NCBI GenBank assembly: GCA_016713565.1
Contig: JADJOX010000003.1
Location: 248,001-312,000, forward strand
DNA: 64,000 nucleotides
Source of the DNA: Ignavibacteriota bacterium
GTDB taxonomy: Bacteria > Bacteroidota > Ignavibacteria > Ignavibacteriales > Melioribacteraceae
Direction of reading: 5' to 3'
Positions within the stretch are counted from its first letter, which is position 1. Each line of letters opens with the position of its first letter. The translations under genes were made by a program, and so were the position numbers. The notes beneath the pieces are model-generated. The model was not told the origin of the DNA. It did not search any database and was given only the letters and a program-made list of their open reading frames with translations. Of the stretch, positions 17,849-27,412 are shown in pieces.

Positions 17849-18643
17849 CTATAAAAGTTCTTTTAACTGGTTTGGTGAATCAGTTATAATTCCATCCACT
17901 TTTAACTTTATCATTTCTTTCATAATATCCAATTCGTTTACGGTCCAAACAAAACATTTTAATCCATGGTTTTTAATCATTTCTAAATTTGTTTTATTTA
18001 CTAAATTGTAGTTTGGCGCAAGTCCATCATACTTATTTTCAATTCGATCGATTTTTTGCAATTCTTCTAAATATTGAACTCCATTTTTGCCAAGCAAATA
18101 AAATGTAATAATTTTTTTATTTCCCTTTTTAACTCTTAAAACAGTTTGTTCATTAAACGACTGCACAATTACCCAATTGTATGCATTATATTTCTCAATG
18201 ATTTCTACAACTTTATTTTCCAATCCAGGATATTCTTCATCGCCGCCTTTTATTTCAATAAGCAACTTCACTTTCCCATTTATTAAATTCATCACTTGAT
18301 TTAGTGTCGGTATCTTTTCATCTTTATACTTGCTGTCAAACCAATCTCCGGCGCTGTATTTTTGAATTTCAATTAAATTCATTTCTTTTACAATTCCCGA
18401 ACCATTAGTCGTTCTGTCAATACGGTCATCATGAATTACAACAACTTCTTTATCTTTTGATAGAATAACATCAATCTCTATCATATTAACGCCAAGCGTC
18501 ATTGCATTTTTAAAAGCCGCTAAAGTATTTTCCGGTGCTAATTTTGAACCGCCTCTATGAGCAATAATTATTAATTTATCTGATTGACAATTATTTAAGG
18601 ATACAATTAACGCAATTAAAATTATTACTTTTAATAAAGTCAT
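17849..18643 (-). CDS. Exported glycerophosphodiester phosphodiesterase (GDPD)
   Basis: A 264-residue GDPD with a hydrophobic leader ending in LNNCQ, which may be a lipobox although Asn before Cys is not ideal. Catalytic landmarks are IIAHRGGSKLAPENTLAAF (His and Arg), MIEIDVILSKDKE (Glu, Asp), IHDDRIDRTTNGSG (second His), LLIEIKGGD and IITDSPNQL. It should cleave glycerophosphodiesters outside the cytoplasm. Its start is 2 bases from the stop of the propeller/alpha-barrel paralog at 18646, so the two are translationally close. The other exported GDPD at 4611 sits next to another member of the same family. This version keeps the classical HRGG, where the first has HRSM. Confidence 0.93.
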   Translation of the reverse strand: MTLLKVIILIALIVSLNNCQSDKLIIIAHRGGSKLAPENTLAAFKNAMTLGVNMIEIDVILSKDKEVVVIHDDRIDRTTNGSGIVKEMNLIEIQKYSAGDWFDSKYKDEKIPTLNQVMNLINGKVKLLIEIKGGDEEYPGLENKVVEIIEKYNAYNWVIVQSFNEQTVLRVKKGNKKIITFYLLGKNGVQYLEELQKIDRIENKYDGLAPNYNLVNKTNLEMIKNHGLKCFVWTVNELDIMKEMIKLKVDGIITDSPNQLKELL

Positions 18644-18645
18644 AT

Positions 18646-20649
18646 TTATTCTCCAATGAATCCATAATATCTACCCATCCAATATGCGAGAAGCCACGAT
18701 GCGCCGTCATCTTCCAAAGTACCGTTGCCGCCGCCGTCAGGAACATACGGATCATCGTTCCATTTATCCCAATTCATTTCATCCGGAGGCAATACGCTTA
18801 TAAGTTGGGATTTGTTAAATCTGGTTTTATATGGCGACCATTGAATATCTTTTCTGATGCTGTTTATCGTAAGCCATTGTCGTCTATCTGTAGGAATTTC
18901 AATTAGATTTTTTACAGCTGATTTAATATCAACAAAGTCCGGATCAATTGAAGCGGCGGCGAAATAAAAAAATGCCGAGCCGTCTCTACTTAAAGTTTTA
19001 TAATGCCTTCTAACTGTTTGCTGCAAAGCATTGCGTACAATTGGATCATGTTCCAATTGCAGCCAAGGGTAAAGAGCACAAAAAGCCAATTGATTATCAG
19101 AATGATTGTTCTCATCCGGAAATACTTTTTTTTCTAATAAAACATTTGCCAAATAATTATGTTTAACGATAAGTTCATCAAAATGATTTTTGTATTTTTC
19201 ATTTCCCGTAATGTAATACGCAACTTTAAGAAATGATAAAATTTGTGCGGAGTTTAATCCATTTTCCAAATAATGATCGGGATCGTCATTCAACATTTCC
19301 GGATTCCAAAAACCCCAATAAGTTCTTTTTCCATCCCAGTCAATTAATTGTAAATCATTATCTAGCAAGTAATTAATAATTTCGGAAATTTGTTTTTTAA
19401 TTAGTTTATTTTCAGCTTTATCATATTTTGCTATATGTTCCCAATAAGAATAGAATGCAAAAAAGTGTCCGTCCATTTCATCACTTGACGCGTCACTTTT
19501 CCAAAGAAATTTGCCATCAGAAGTTTTTCTCCATTCATCATTTTCAGTATATTCGTCATTTATTGGAACAACACTTCTCGCAATTAGTCCCGGCACTCCG
19601 GAAGCATTTTGCAGCATAATAATCGCGTGCATACTTTTTTTTGCCGATTCCAAATATTTCTTATTTCCTGTTGCGGCATAAGCCAAAGACATTGCGGTAA
19701 CGTGATAGGAAGTCCATAATCCGTCATTTTCACCATATTTAATTTTATACGATGTTGGATTTTCAGAATCATTTAAAATACAGCTTGCGACCAATCCTAA
19801 TCTTCTGTGCCGAATATTAATAAGTTCCTCAATAATTTCGGCTTTTTGAGATAATGAACGCTGAATGCCTGAAAGCTTACTGATTCCATCTTTTGTTTCA
19901 AAGTAAACCGGCATTCCCTTTGCAGAAATAATTATATCCGAAATTTCATTGTTTATAAGATATCTTTTGCCGGCTCTGTAATACCATTTCCTTCCATCTT
20001 CATATGGAGTAAATAATATCGCTCCATGATTTGTCCCAAGCCAAATTTTATCGTCTTTGTCAATTTCAACTGCAGTAATATTTTCAATCGGCAATCCATC
20101 TTTCCCTTGAATTGAATTCCACTTATTGTCGGATGTGAAATAACTAAGACCAATTGGCGTACCTATCCATATTGTACCTTTACTATCAACTTCAATATCG
20201 GTAATACTTGTCGATAACGGACCGTTTACTCCATAATCAACTTGTTGTCTTAATTCTTTTTTATTTTCATCATAAATGTAAAGACCCTTTCCTGTGCCGA
20301 TCCAGACTTCGCCATTATGGTTTAATAATGCGGTAATTTCTGTAGTGATCTTTTTGGTAAAATCATTTTTACTTAATTCCTTTTGCTTTACCGCAAATTC
20401 TTTAACTAAATTTTCATTTTCTTCATTCGTTAAACTTTCTCTAATTTGCTCAATAAACACTTCATCTTTAACCGGAATATATTGCGAGGCATTTGTATTA
20501 TATTTTAAATCATCATCATAATTTAAAGCGGGCAACACATTTGGCAATTTATAAATTCCGTTTACTTTTGCATTTTTAATATCAGTACTTTGACCAAATA
20601 TTATTATAGATGATGTTAACCAAAAAATAATTTTTATTATAAGTTTCAT
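18646..20649 (-). CDS. Secreted propeller/alpha-barrel protein, paralog 2 of 4
   Basis: This 667-residue member has a signal peptide (ending IIIFGQ), a shorter propeller (about 105-260; blades GEVWIGTGKGLYIYD, GTIWIGTPIGLSYF, KIWLGTNHGAILF), the linker GKRYLINNEISDI and RHRRLG. Its helical domain has ENDGLWTS (307-314), KSDASSDE (384-391), GHFF (394-397), DGKRTYWGFWNPE (439-451), GLNSAQILSFL and a tail with LPPDEM and LAYWMGRYY. It is the most divergent of the four: the Asp before NDG is Glu, and the final R of the tail DER is Met. Signal plus barrel argue for a periplasmic or surface enzyme; no kinase or DNA-binding part follows the propeller. Its direct downstream neighbour is a GDPD, two bases away. 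Confidence 0.75.
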   Translation of the reverse strand: MKLIIKIIFWLTSSIIIFGQSTDIKNAKVNGIYKLPNVLPALNYDDDLKYNTNASQYIPVKDEVFIEQIRESLTNEENENLVKEFAVKQKELSKNDFTKKITTEITALLNHNGEVWIGTGKGLYIYDENKKELRQQVDYGVNGPLSTSITDIEVDSKGTIWIGTPIGLSYFTSDNKWNSIQGKDGLPIENITAVEIDKDDKIWLGTNHGAILFTPYEDGRKWYYRAGKRYLINNEISDIIISAKGMPVYFETKDGISKLSGIQRSLSQKAEIIEELINIRHRRLGLVASCILNDSENPTSYKIKYGENDGLWTSYHVTAMSLAYAATGNKKYLESAKKSMHAIIMLQNASGVPGLIARSVVPINDEYTENDEWRKTSDGKFLWKSDASSDEMDGHFFAFYSYWEHIAKYDKAENKLIKKQISEIINYLLDNDLQLIDWDGKRTYWGFWNPEMLNDDPDHYLENGLNSAQILSFLKVAYYITGNEKYKNHFDELIVKHNYLANVLLEKKVFPDENNHSDNQLAFCALYPWLQLEHDPIVRNALQQTVRRHYKTLSRDGSAFFYFAAASIDPDFVDIKSAVKNLIEIPTDRRQWLTINSIRKDIQWSPYKTRFNKSQLISVLPPDEMNWDKWNDDPYVPDGGGNGTLEDDGASWLLAYWMGRYYGFIGE

Positions 20650-20667
20650 TTTACCTTTAATTTTTAA

Positions 20668-21600
20668 TTAAACTTCCGCGAGCTGAATAATTCTTTTAAT
20701 TTTTTCAATTCCGGTTTTCGCAACCTCATAAGGTTCTTTTTCCCAATGTTCACGATTAAACATTTCTAAAGAAAGCGCTCCTTTATAATTTATTTTTTTC
20801 AAATCCTTTATAAGCTGAACTAATGGTAAAATTCCATCTCCCGGATAAATTCTATCTTTATCACCCTGCTCTTCTCTTGGTGTTTTATCAGAAACATCAT
20901 TTATGTGAAAATTTGCTATTAAATTTCCGTTGATTTTGCTTATGTTGTTAAATCCCGAATTACCTCTAAATAAATGAAAAGTATCCATTATTAAACACGC
21001 ATCAGAATTATTAGTATCAAGAGCAACTCCGGCAGCATGCCCGAATTGATAAATACCTTTAAAGAAACCGACAAATTCAAATGCCACAATTAATCCGTAT
21101 TCTTCTTTTCCGATTTTTAAAAGTTCAGAATATCTTTTCAAAATTGTTTGGTAATCTATATCCTCTCTATCCGGCGCTGGAATTGCGGCGACATATCTTG
21201 AACCAACATCGCTAGATCTTCTCATTCTTTCTTTAGTAGCTGGTAACGAATTCTTAAAATCTTTTTCATCCATCGGCATACAATCCCAAAGTCCTATTAT
21301 ATTTGGGACATATAAATTCTTTTCTAAAATTTGCTTACCAAGTTCTATTAAGCTTCCGCCATTTTTTTCATACTCTTCCAATTCATTAATCCATATTTCA
21401 ATTCCGTCATATCCGGCTTTACTTGCTGCATTAATTTTTTGTTCTAATGTTGCGGGTCTAATTGTACTCGTGTTCAAACAAATTGGCCATGGCGATTTAA
21501 ACTTACTTTTACTATCAACGTCGTTATTAAATGATTTAAATCCAGATGTAAGCGCGGTTCCGCTTAATGCCGCTAACTCTATGAATTTCCTTCGTTTCAT
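20668..21600 (-). CDS. Exported sugar isomerase/epimerase-like TIM barrel (xylose isomerase-like)
   Basis: A 310-residue AP-endonuclease-2/xylose-isomerase-like TIM barrel with a leader (MKRRKFIELAALSGTAL) that resembles a short Tat signal. Metal-ligand positions typical of the family are visible: IVAFEFVGF (Glu), LIMDTFHLFRG (Asp, His), NFHINDVSD (His) and ALSLEMFNREHWE (Glu). The family isomerises or epimerises sugars and keto-sugars. It lies between a propeller/alpha-barrel gene and two DUF1080 genes, with gaps of 18 and 28 bases. With DUF1080 proteins nearby, a step on 3-keto-sugar intermediates in the periplasm is a reasonable inference. Substrate cannot be read from sequence. Confidence 0.85.
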   Translation of the reverse strand: MKRRKFIELAALSGTALTSGFKSFNNDVDSKSKFKSPWPICLNTSTIRPATLEQKINAASKAGYDGIEIWINELEEYEKNGGSLIELGKQILEKNLYVPNIIGLWDCMPMDEKDFKNSLPATKERMRRSSDVGSRYVAAIPAPDREDIDYQTILKRYSELLKIGKEEYGLIVAFEFVGFFKGIYQFGHAAGVALDTNNSDACLIMDTFHLFRGNSGFNNISKINGNLIANFHINDVSDKTPREEQGDKDRIYPGDGILPLVQLIKDLKKINYKGALSLEMFNREHWEKEPYEVAKTGIEKIKRIIQLAEV

Positions 21601-21628
21601 AAATTGCCCGAAATGTTAGTGAATTTTA

Positions 21629-22252
21629 TTATAATCTAATTATCTCAATATTACGCCAATTGATTTTTATACCTCCGCCGCTATGAATTTGCAACGCGAT
21701 AAATCCGTAACCTTCGCCAATCTTCTCATCTGTAAAATCAACCATTTGAACTCCATTTAAATATGTTTTAACATTATCATCAACCACTCTTATTTTCATA
21801 TTATTCCATTCGCCCATTTTTAATATGTTTTCTTTTTCATCGGGAATTTTCACAAGCCAGCCTCTTCCATAGGATTCGTAAATTCCGCCGGTATCGTGAT
21901 TAGGTGGAGCAACTTCAACTTGCCATCCGCTTATTTTTACTCCTTCAATTGATGATCTGAAAAACACACCGCTGTTTCCTTCAGCGTTTTGCTTAAAGTC
22001 CAAACTTAATTCAAAATTCTTGTACTTTTCATCCGTACTTAAATATCCATATTCTTTATCAGGACCGCTTTCGCAAATTAATTCATCATTTTCCACATAC
22101 CATTTTTCAGTACCGTGAATTGTCCAGCCGGTTAAATCTTTACCGTTAAATATTGATTCATATTCAGTTTTTTTTTCGGCATAATTACAGCAGCATGAAT
22201 TCAAAAAAGTAATAACTATGATAAATGCCGCTGCTTGAGTAAGGATTTTCAT
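21629..22252 (-). CDS. DUF1080 (3-keto-disaccharide hydrolase family) lipoprotein
   Basis: The 207-residue product has a lipoprotein signal (FLNSC, followed by two further Cys) and then one concanavalin-like jelly roll. Family landmarks are SIFNGKDLTGW, YLSTDEKYKNFELSLDFK, NSGVFFRSS, EVAPPNHDTGG, MGEWNNMKIRV, YLNGVQMVDF and IALQIHSGGGIKINWRNI. Pfam names this family 3-keto-disaccharide hydrolase; members are thought to cleave the glycosidic bond after oxidation at C3. It is followed 15 bases upstream by a second DUF1080 gene that shares only the core motifs, so the two probably differ in specificity. Surface or periplasmic location follows from the signal. Confidence 0.9.
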   Translation of the reverse strand: MKILTQAAAFIIVITFLNSCCCNYAEKKTEYESIFNGKDLTGWTIHGTEKWYVENDELICESGPDKEYGYLSTDEKYKNFELSLDFKQNAEGNSGVFFRSSIEGVKISGWQVEVAPPNHDTGGIYESYGRGWLVKIPDEKENILKMGEWNNMKIRVVDDNVKTYLNGVQMVDFTDEKIGEGYGFIALQIHSGGGIKINWRNIEIIRL

Positions 22253-22267
22253 ATAACACTCTCAAAT

Positions 22268-23005
22268 TTATAATGATTTAATTTTAATATTTCTGAACCA
22301 AATACTGCTGCCATGACTTTGAAGACCTATATGCCCGTCTTTATGGATTCCATAATCAGGATATTCTTTCCATTTTGAATTTTTAACTTTTTCAAACCAA
22401 TCCTTCGTCCATTGCTTAAATTCCAAAATCTTTTCACCATTCAAGTAATGACTTACAATCGAATCTTGAACAACAATCCTGCTTAAGTTCCATTCGCCGA
22501 CTGGTTTTAATTTCTTATTTACCTCAACATTATGCATTGCGTAATTTGCGCCGGTTTTTTGCCACTCTTCTAATTTCGCTGGAAATCCGATATCATCTAT
22601 TAATTGATATTCTGGCGCTGTTTGAATTGTACTTGTGTATTTTCCATCGTCGATAATATGATAAAATAAACCGCTGTTTCCGCCTGCTGAAATTTTCCAT
22701 TCACAGATAAAATCAAAATTAGCAAAAGTATTATTAGTAACAAGATCACCGGTGTGCTCCTTCTCATTCATAATACATGAAATTTCGCCGTTATCAACAA
22801 TCCAGCCATGACCAACTATCTTTTCACCGAACTCGTGCCAGCCGTTTAACGTATTTCCATCGAATAATAAAATCCATCCATCATTCTTTTCTGAATCAGT
22901 TAAATTATTGTTTTTATTTTCAGATTTTTCAACTGAGTGATTTTTTTCATTACAATTTATTAATAAAAATACCGCAATGATTGATAATAAAATTATTTTA
23001 TTCAT
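22268..23005 (-). CDS. DUF1080 (3-keto-disaccharide hydrolase family) exported protein
   Basis: A 245-residue DUF1080 protein with a leader ending LLINCNE, possibly a lipobox, and a low-complexity Asn/Lys/Glu spacer (about 22-42) before the jelly roll. Landmarks are WILLFDGNTLNGWHEFG, LVTNNTFANFDFICEWK, NSGLFYHI, APEYQLIDD, GEWNLSRIVV, YLNGEKILEF and IGLQSHGSSIWFRNIKIK. It is predicted to cleave 3-keto-glycosides at the cell surface or in the periplasm. It lies 7 bases from the GH172-family gene and 15 from the other DUF1080 gene. Together with the Gfo oxidoreductase at 26410 this gives the oxidise-then-cleave set of a keto-glycoside pathway. Confidence 0.9.
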   Translation of the reverse strand: MNKIILLSIIAVFLLINCNEKNHSVEKSENKNNNLTDSEKNDGWILLFDGNTLNGWHEFGEKIVGHGWIVDNGEISCIMNEKEHTGDLVTNNTFANFDFICEWKISAGGNSGLFYHIIDDGKYTSTIQTAPEYQLIDDIGFPAKLEEWQKTGANYAMHNVEVNKKLKPVGEWNLSRIVVQDSIVSHYLNGEKILEFKQWTKDWFEKVKNSKWKEYPDYGIHKDGHIGLQSHGSSIWFRNIKIKSL

Positions 23006-23012
23006 TGCTGTC

Positions 23013-24164
23013 TCATTTATTTCTCATAATTACTAATTTATCTTTTGTAGGCAATTGCGGAAATTTAGCATGAGGTTCTTCTTGATACCAATATGCGACC
23101 GATGCCAAATCATCCTGCAACGGAAGATATCCATCAGGACCCCAGCCTAAGCTTTGAATTGTAATCTTTAAATTTTCATTAAATCTAATAGGATCTTCAA
23201 TATGCCAGCGATACTGACCAAACGCTCCTAAATAATCAGCAATTGTTGAATCTTTAGCTTTGTAAAATCCGGTATATAAGCTTGAAAATTCTGTGTAAAA
23301 AGTTTTTCCATTAACTTCATGATCATTATATCCATACGATCCGCAAAAGTAATCTTCTTCACCAGTTCCGCAAATTGTCGGAAATTTATTATCACCGTCA
23401 ATATAAAATTTAATTTCGCCTTCACCCCACCAGCCCTTACTTCTTGCGCCGTGAGCCAAATAAGTACCAACATACTGACCATTTCCGTTTACACCATCCA
23501 ATATTGTAAAAACATCCTTAAATGGAAGAGGGTTAACCCTTCTGAATTGCGCGTGAAAATAAGGTGTGTTTTGTTCAACTTGTTGTAATGTATAATTTAT
23601 TTGATAATAAACTGTAGCTCTTTTATCGCCTAAATTTTCCATCGTAACTTTACAATTTTTTCTAAAAGGCATTTGCCAATATGAGTTGAATCCGCTTCTC
23701 GGATTAACACAAATTGCAAGTGAACTGATAATCGGTTCATTCATCATTCCCCATCCTGACGCAAAAAAATCGCCGACAGGAACTTCAATAGAAGGCTCGG
23801 TTTCTCCATCCCAATAAAATCTGAGAATCATTAATCTGTAATCGCCTACCGGTGTCATCCAAATATGGTTTATAACTCCCGATTCATTTATTTCACCAAG
23901 AGTAAATGTTTGTCCCGGCTCAATATGAATATACGGATTTACTTTCCACCCTTGTCCGAGTTTTCTTGCCGCTTCAGCCGCATTACCTTCTTCTAATGTA
24001 GCCATTCCACCTTTGCCTTTTTCACCTGTAAAATTCTCAGGGCTGATCGACCTTGTTTTTGAATCTTTTAAATTGAATAAATTTTTGAGACTCGTCGTTT
24101 GTGCATTTGTTAAAAATGAAATAGATAAGACAAACATTAAAACCATTATCAGTTTTCTTCGCAT
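23013..24164 (-). CDS. GH172-family (DUF2961) exported glycoside hydrolase
   Basis: A 383-residue protein with a signal peptide ending LTNAQ and the single DUF2961 domain. Recognisable stretches are GQGWKVNPYIHI, GVINHIWMTP, LRFYWDGETEPSIEVPVGDFFASG, NSYWQMPFRKNC, GEGEIKFYIDGD, TICGTGEEDYFCGSYG and FGQYRWHIEDPIRF. Characterised GH172 enzymes release D-fructofuranose or D-arabinofuranose; this member's sugar is unknown. The Glu in GTGEEDYF is the kind of residue used for catalysis in the family. AGGAA precedes the ATG. It lies between a DUF1080 gene and the third propeller/alpha-barrel paralog, with gaps of 7 and 18 bases. Confidence 0.92.
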   Translation of the reverse strand: MRRKLIMVLMFVLSISFLTNAQTTSLKNLFNLKDSKTRSISPENFTGEKGKGGMATLEEGNAAEAARKLGQGWKVNPYIHIEPGQTFTLGEINESGVINHIWMTPVGDYRLMILRFYWDGETEPSIEVPVGDFFASGWGMMNEPIISSLAICVNPRSGFNSYWQMPFRKNCKVTMENLGDKRATVYYQINYTLQQVEQNTPYFHAQFRRVNPLPFKDVFTILDGVNGNGQYVGTYLAHGARSKGWWGEGEIKFYIDGDNKFPTICGTGEEDYFCGSYGYNDHEVNGKTFYTEFSSLYTGFYKAKDSTIADYLGAFGQYRWHIEDPIRFNENLKITIQSLGWGPDGYLPLQDDLASVAYWYQEEPHAKFPQLPTKDKLVIMRNK

Positions 24165-24182
24165 AAATTCCTCAATGATTTT

Positions 24183-26390
24183 TTATTGAATTAAATTATA
24201 GTATCTGCCAAGCCAATAAGCCAATCTCCAATAAACACCGTCGCTTTCAGTCATTCCGCCATCACCTTGAACAGCAGTCCATGGATTATTATCCCATCTC
24301 ATAATTCCTCTCTCACTTGGGGGCAATAATTTATTTGTCTGCAGATGTTCAAGTATGGGTTCGCGTGTAATTGTAATATCTTCTCTTTTGCTGTTATCAA
24401 CCCGCCATCTTATTAAATCTAACGGATTATCTTGAAGAAGGAATATTGATCTGTTCAGATTCAACTTGTTATTAGCGAACGCGTTGTACGTGAAGTAAAA
24501 ATATGGATTATCATCATATTTTAAAGCATCATACCAATTATCCAAACTTTGTTTATAGTATTTTAATACTTCAGGATTATCCTCATGATTTAGTAATACG
24601 GGATAAACTAAAGCCAATAATTCATCATCAATATAAGTTCTGCGCGCAGGCAAAATTGATTTAGCGTTGATTACATTTTCTTTGTAATTATAATCATTCC
24701 ACAATTTATAATATTCTTTCTGGTAATATTCATCACCCGAAACATGATATGCGAGTTTTAGAAATGATAAAATTTCAATTGAGTTTGTACCGCGTTCAAT
24801 AATCCAGTCTTGATCATTATTAATAATTTCAGGAGACCAAACTCCCCACTCAGTATGTTTTCCGTCAATATCATTAAAGACATAGCCATTGTCAATTATA
24901 TAATTTACAATTTTTGTAACATGATCTTTTACTACTTTCTTTTCTGATTCATCCGCTGCCAAATCGTAATAATATAAATAACCGTACATGTGTCCGGTAA
25001 CTTCATCGCTGCTTGTACCGCGTTTCCAAAACCACTTTTTATCTTTTGATAAAACCCAATGTTGTTCTAACCTTGTTGATCTTGGTTCTTCAACCATTCT
25101 TTTCGCCCATTCTCTATCGTCAATTGTTTCATTAGGATCGGCCATTTCATTCCAAGTTGAAGGAATTACGGTTCGCGCAAAAAACCCTTGAGTTTCAGTT
25201 ACAGTTTGCAAAAATTTTAAAGCCTCAAATGCTTTCTTAGCGTTTTGCTTTGCTTCCGGATCTTTTGTAACAGCGTACCTCAACGATTCCATTGCCAGAT
25301 ACATGCTTGTATATTGACCGTCGTTATCATCATCTTTTGGAAAATAATTATTTGTATCGCCCGGAGTTGTAAATCGGCATTTCTCAACTAAGTAAGGTTC
25401 GCGAATATGTCTTTTATCAGTTATATTTTTGAAATACTTTTCCTTTTGCTCTAACGTCATTTTTCTGTTTTTAATAGCGCTGACTCCACCATCTGTCGCA
25501 AACCAAACATTTTCATTCTTGTCAAAAGTAATATCATTTACTTTATCATTGATTAGCCATCTTTTACTGTTCCGAACTTTCCATTCTTTACCATTAAATT
25601 TAGCTGCTCCAAAATCTGTCCCAATCCAAATAGTTCCGTCAGGCGCTATATTAATTGCTCTAACCCAAGCGTTTGGTATTCCGTCATTGGGAATAAAACT
25701 TTTTATCATTTTATCGTTTTTGTAAACCGTAACTCCGCCAAGTCCGCAAACCCATAATTCATTTCCAAATGACTTACTTAAACCGTAAACATTGTCGCTA
25801 ACAATTTCATCAACATTTTGAAATATTTTGAAAGTATTATTTAATTTATGATATAATCCTTTTCCTGTGGCTAAGTAGTAACCGCCATTTTCATCCGGTA
25901 ATAAAGCCCTAATTTGTTTTGAAGTCTTTATTTTTTCACTTGTCCAACTATTATTTTTTAACGTAAATATTTTGGTTAATGAAATTGCGGTTATTTGATC
26001 ATCAATTTTATTTACAACTATCGCCGTTTCATCAATTTCCTTTACTTTATTAATTTCATTAATATTGCCGCGATATAATCCGTTCCAAGCGGAAATCCAT
26101 ATTACATCATTATCTAAAAATAAATCATTTATTGGACCTTGATTTTCCTCGCTTAATTTTGGAATCCATGTTCTTGAACTTTCATTTAAGATAAATAGTC
26201 CTTCTTCAGTGCCAATCCAAATATTATTTAAATTGTCTGCCAAAATAGTTTGGACTTTTACAGAATGATTATCTTCAAATGGATAACTGTCATGATATTC
26301 TTGTGTGAAAAGAGTATCTTTTATTTGAGCCGATGAACAAAGATTTGAGAATAAAATTATTAAGGATATCCGTATAAAATTATGTATCAT
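24183..26390 (-). CDS. Secreted propeller/alpha-barrel protein, paralog 3 of 4
   Basis: The 735-residue product has a signal peptide ending NLCSSAQ and the longest propeller of the family (about 40-305; blades NNIWIGTEEGLFIL, GGYYLATGKGLYH, ELWVCGLGGVTVY, GTIWIGTDFGAAKF). The linker SKRWLINDKVNDI and DKRHIRE precede the helical domain: DNDGQYTS (355-362), RGTSSDEVTGH (457-467), DGKHTEWGVWSPE (509-521), GTNSIEILSFLKLAYH and the tail LPPSERG...LAYWLGRYY. Propeller blades of this type are known in hybrid two-component sensors, but here nothing follows except the helical domain. It neighbours the GH172 and Gfo genes (gaps 18 and 19 bases). Function is unassigned; a surface glycan hydrolase, lyase or glycan-binding protein is the working idea. 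Confidence 0.75.
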   Translation of the reverse strand: MIHNFIRISLIILFSNLCSSAQIKDTLFTQEYHDSYPFEDNHSVKVQTILADNLNNIWIGTEEGLFILNESSRTWIPKLSEENQGPINDLFLDNDVIWISAWNGLYRGNINEINKVKEIDETAIVVNKIDDQITAISLTKIFTLKNNSWTSEKIKTSKQIRALLPDENGGYYLATGKGLYHKLNNTFKIFQNVDEIVSDNVYGLSKSFGNELWVCGLGGVTVYKNDKMIKSFIPNDGIPNAWVRAINIAPDGTIWIGTDFGAAKFNGKEWKVRNSKRWLINDKVNDITFDKNENVWFATDGGVSAIKNRKMTLEQKEKYFKNITDKRHIREPYLVEKCRFTTPGDTNNYFPKDDDNDGQYTSMYLAMESLRYAVTKDPEAKQNAKKAFEALKFLQTVTETQGFFARTVIPSTWNEMADPNETIDDREWAKRMVEEPRSTRLEQHWVLSKDKKWFWKRGTSSDEVTGHMYGYLYYYDLAADESEKKVVKDHVTKIVNYIIDNGYVFNDIDGKHTEWGVWSPEIINNDQDWIIERGTNSIEILSFLKLAYHVSGDEYYQKEYYKLWNDYNYKENVINAKSILPARRTYIDDELLALVYPVLLNHEDNPEVLKYYKQSLDNWYDALKYDDNPYFYFTYNAFANNKLNLNRSIFLLQDNPLDLIRWRVDNSKREDITITREPILEHLQTNKLLPPSERGIMRWDNNPWTAVQGDGGMTESDGVYWRLAYWLGRYYNLIQ

Positions 26391-26409
26391 AATATTGCTT
26401 ATTGTTAAT

Positions 26410-27402
26410 TTATAAAATTATTTTTTTACCAATTTTAGCGCTTTCAAAAATTTTGTCAATAACTAACATATTATTCAACGAATCTTGAATTGAAATTGGC
26501 GGTTCGATATTTTCAATAATTGATTTAGAAAATAAACTAACTTCTAATTCATATTGATTGCACATATCAACTTTAATTATTTCATTTGTTTCATTTTTTG
26601 TTAAAATAATTTCCGCCGGTTTATTAAGCGCTGGATTGAAAGGCAGCTTTAATTCAATTATTCCATCTGTTCCGTAAATTTTTACATTTTGATTATCTTT
26701 CATCCTAATTGAACTGAAGAATTGAGAACTTCCATTTTTAAATTCCAAAATGCAATTTGCTGTAATGTCAATTTCCATTTTTGGATCTCTATGCATATTC
26801 GCGTAAATCAAATTTGGTTCATCATCAAAAATAAATCTGCTCACCGAAACCGGGTAACAGCCAATATCGTATAAACTGCCTCCGCCATATTCTTTGGTGT
26901 TTACAATGCTATTAGGATTATCATCAAAAAATGAAAACGAAGATTGAATAAATTTTAATTTTCCAATCGCTCCATTTTGAATTAATTCTTTTACTTTAAT
27001 CCATTGTGGATGAAGTTTATACATAAAAGCTTCCATCACTTTCACTTGAGGATAATCTCTCATAACTTTAATAAGTTCTTCAACATCAGCGCTCTTTAAA
27101 CAAATAGGTTTCTCAACCAACACGTGTTTACCTTTTTGAATTGATTTAATTGTGTATTCCAAATGCATATGATTCGGCAGCGGAATATATACTGCATCAA
27201 TCTGCGGATCATTAATTAGTTCATTATAACATCCGTAACATTTGGGAATATTATTAGCTTCGGCAATTACTTTTGCCTTCTCAATTTCTCTGGAAGCCAA
27301 TGCTGCTAAATTTGAATTTTCACTTTGTTTAATTGCCGGGATTAATTGATCTTTGGCTATTGCAGCGGTTCCAAGAATACCCCAGTTAATTTTTTTACTC
27401 AT
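26410..27402 (-). CDS. Cytoplasmic-type Gfo/Idh/MocA oxidoreductase
   Basis: This 330-residue protein has no leader and starts directly with INWGILGTAAIAKDQLIPAI, the dinucleotide-binding fold. It has IPLPNHMHLEYTIKSI, the catalytic-lysine motif VEKPIC, and GGGSLYDIGCYPVS, which is typical of the trans-dihydrodiol/D-xylose dehydrogenase-like branch. It probably oxidises or reduces an imported sugar with NAD(P). It is one of seven Gfo/Idh/MocA proteins in the window and one of three complete members without an export signal. It lies 10 bases from the T9SS hydrolase gene and 19 from a propeller/alpha-barrel gene, within the long operon. Family is firm, substrate unknown. Confidence 0.9.
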   Translation of the reverse strand: MSKKINWGILGTAAIAKDQLIPAIKQSENSNLAALASREIEKAKVIAEANNIPKCYGCYNELINDPQIDAVYIPLPNHMHLEYTIKSIQKGKHVLVEKPICLKSADVEELIKVMRDYPQVKVMEAFMYKLHPQWIKVKELIQNGAIGKLKFIQSSFSFFDDNPNSIVNTKEYGGGSLYDIGCYPVSVSRFIFDDEPNLIYANMHRDPKMEIDITANCILEFKNGSSQFFSSIRMKDNQNVKIYGTDGIIELKLPFNPALNKPAEIILTKNETNEIIKVDMCNQYELEVSLFSKSIIENIEPPISIQDSLNNMLVIDKIFESAKIGKKIIL

Positions 27403-27412
27403 ATTTTGACTT

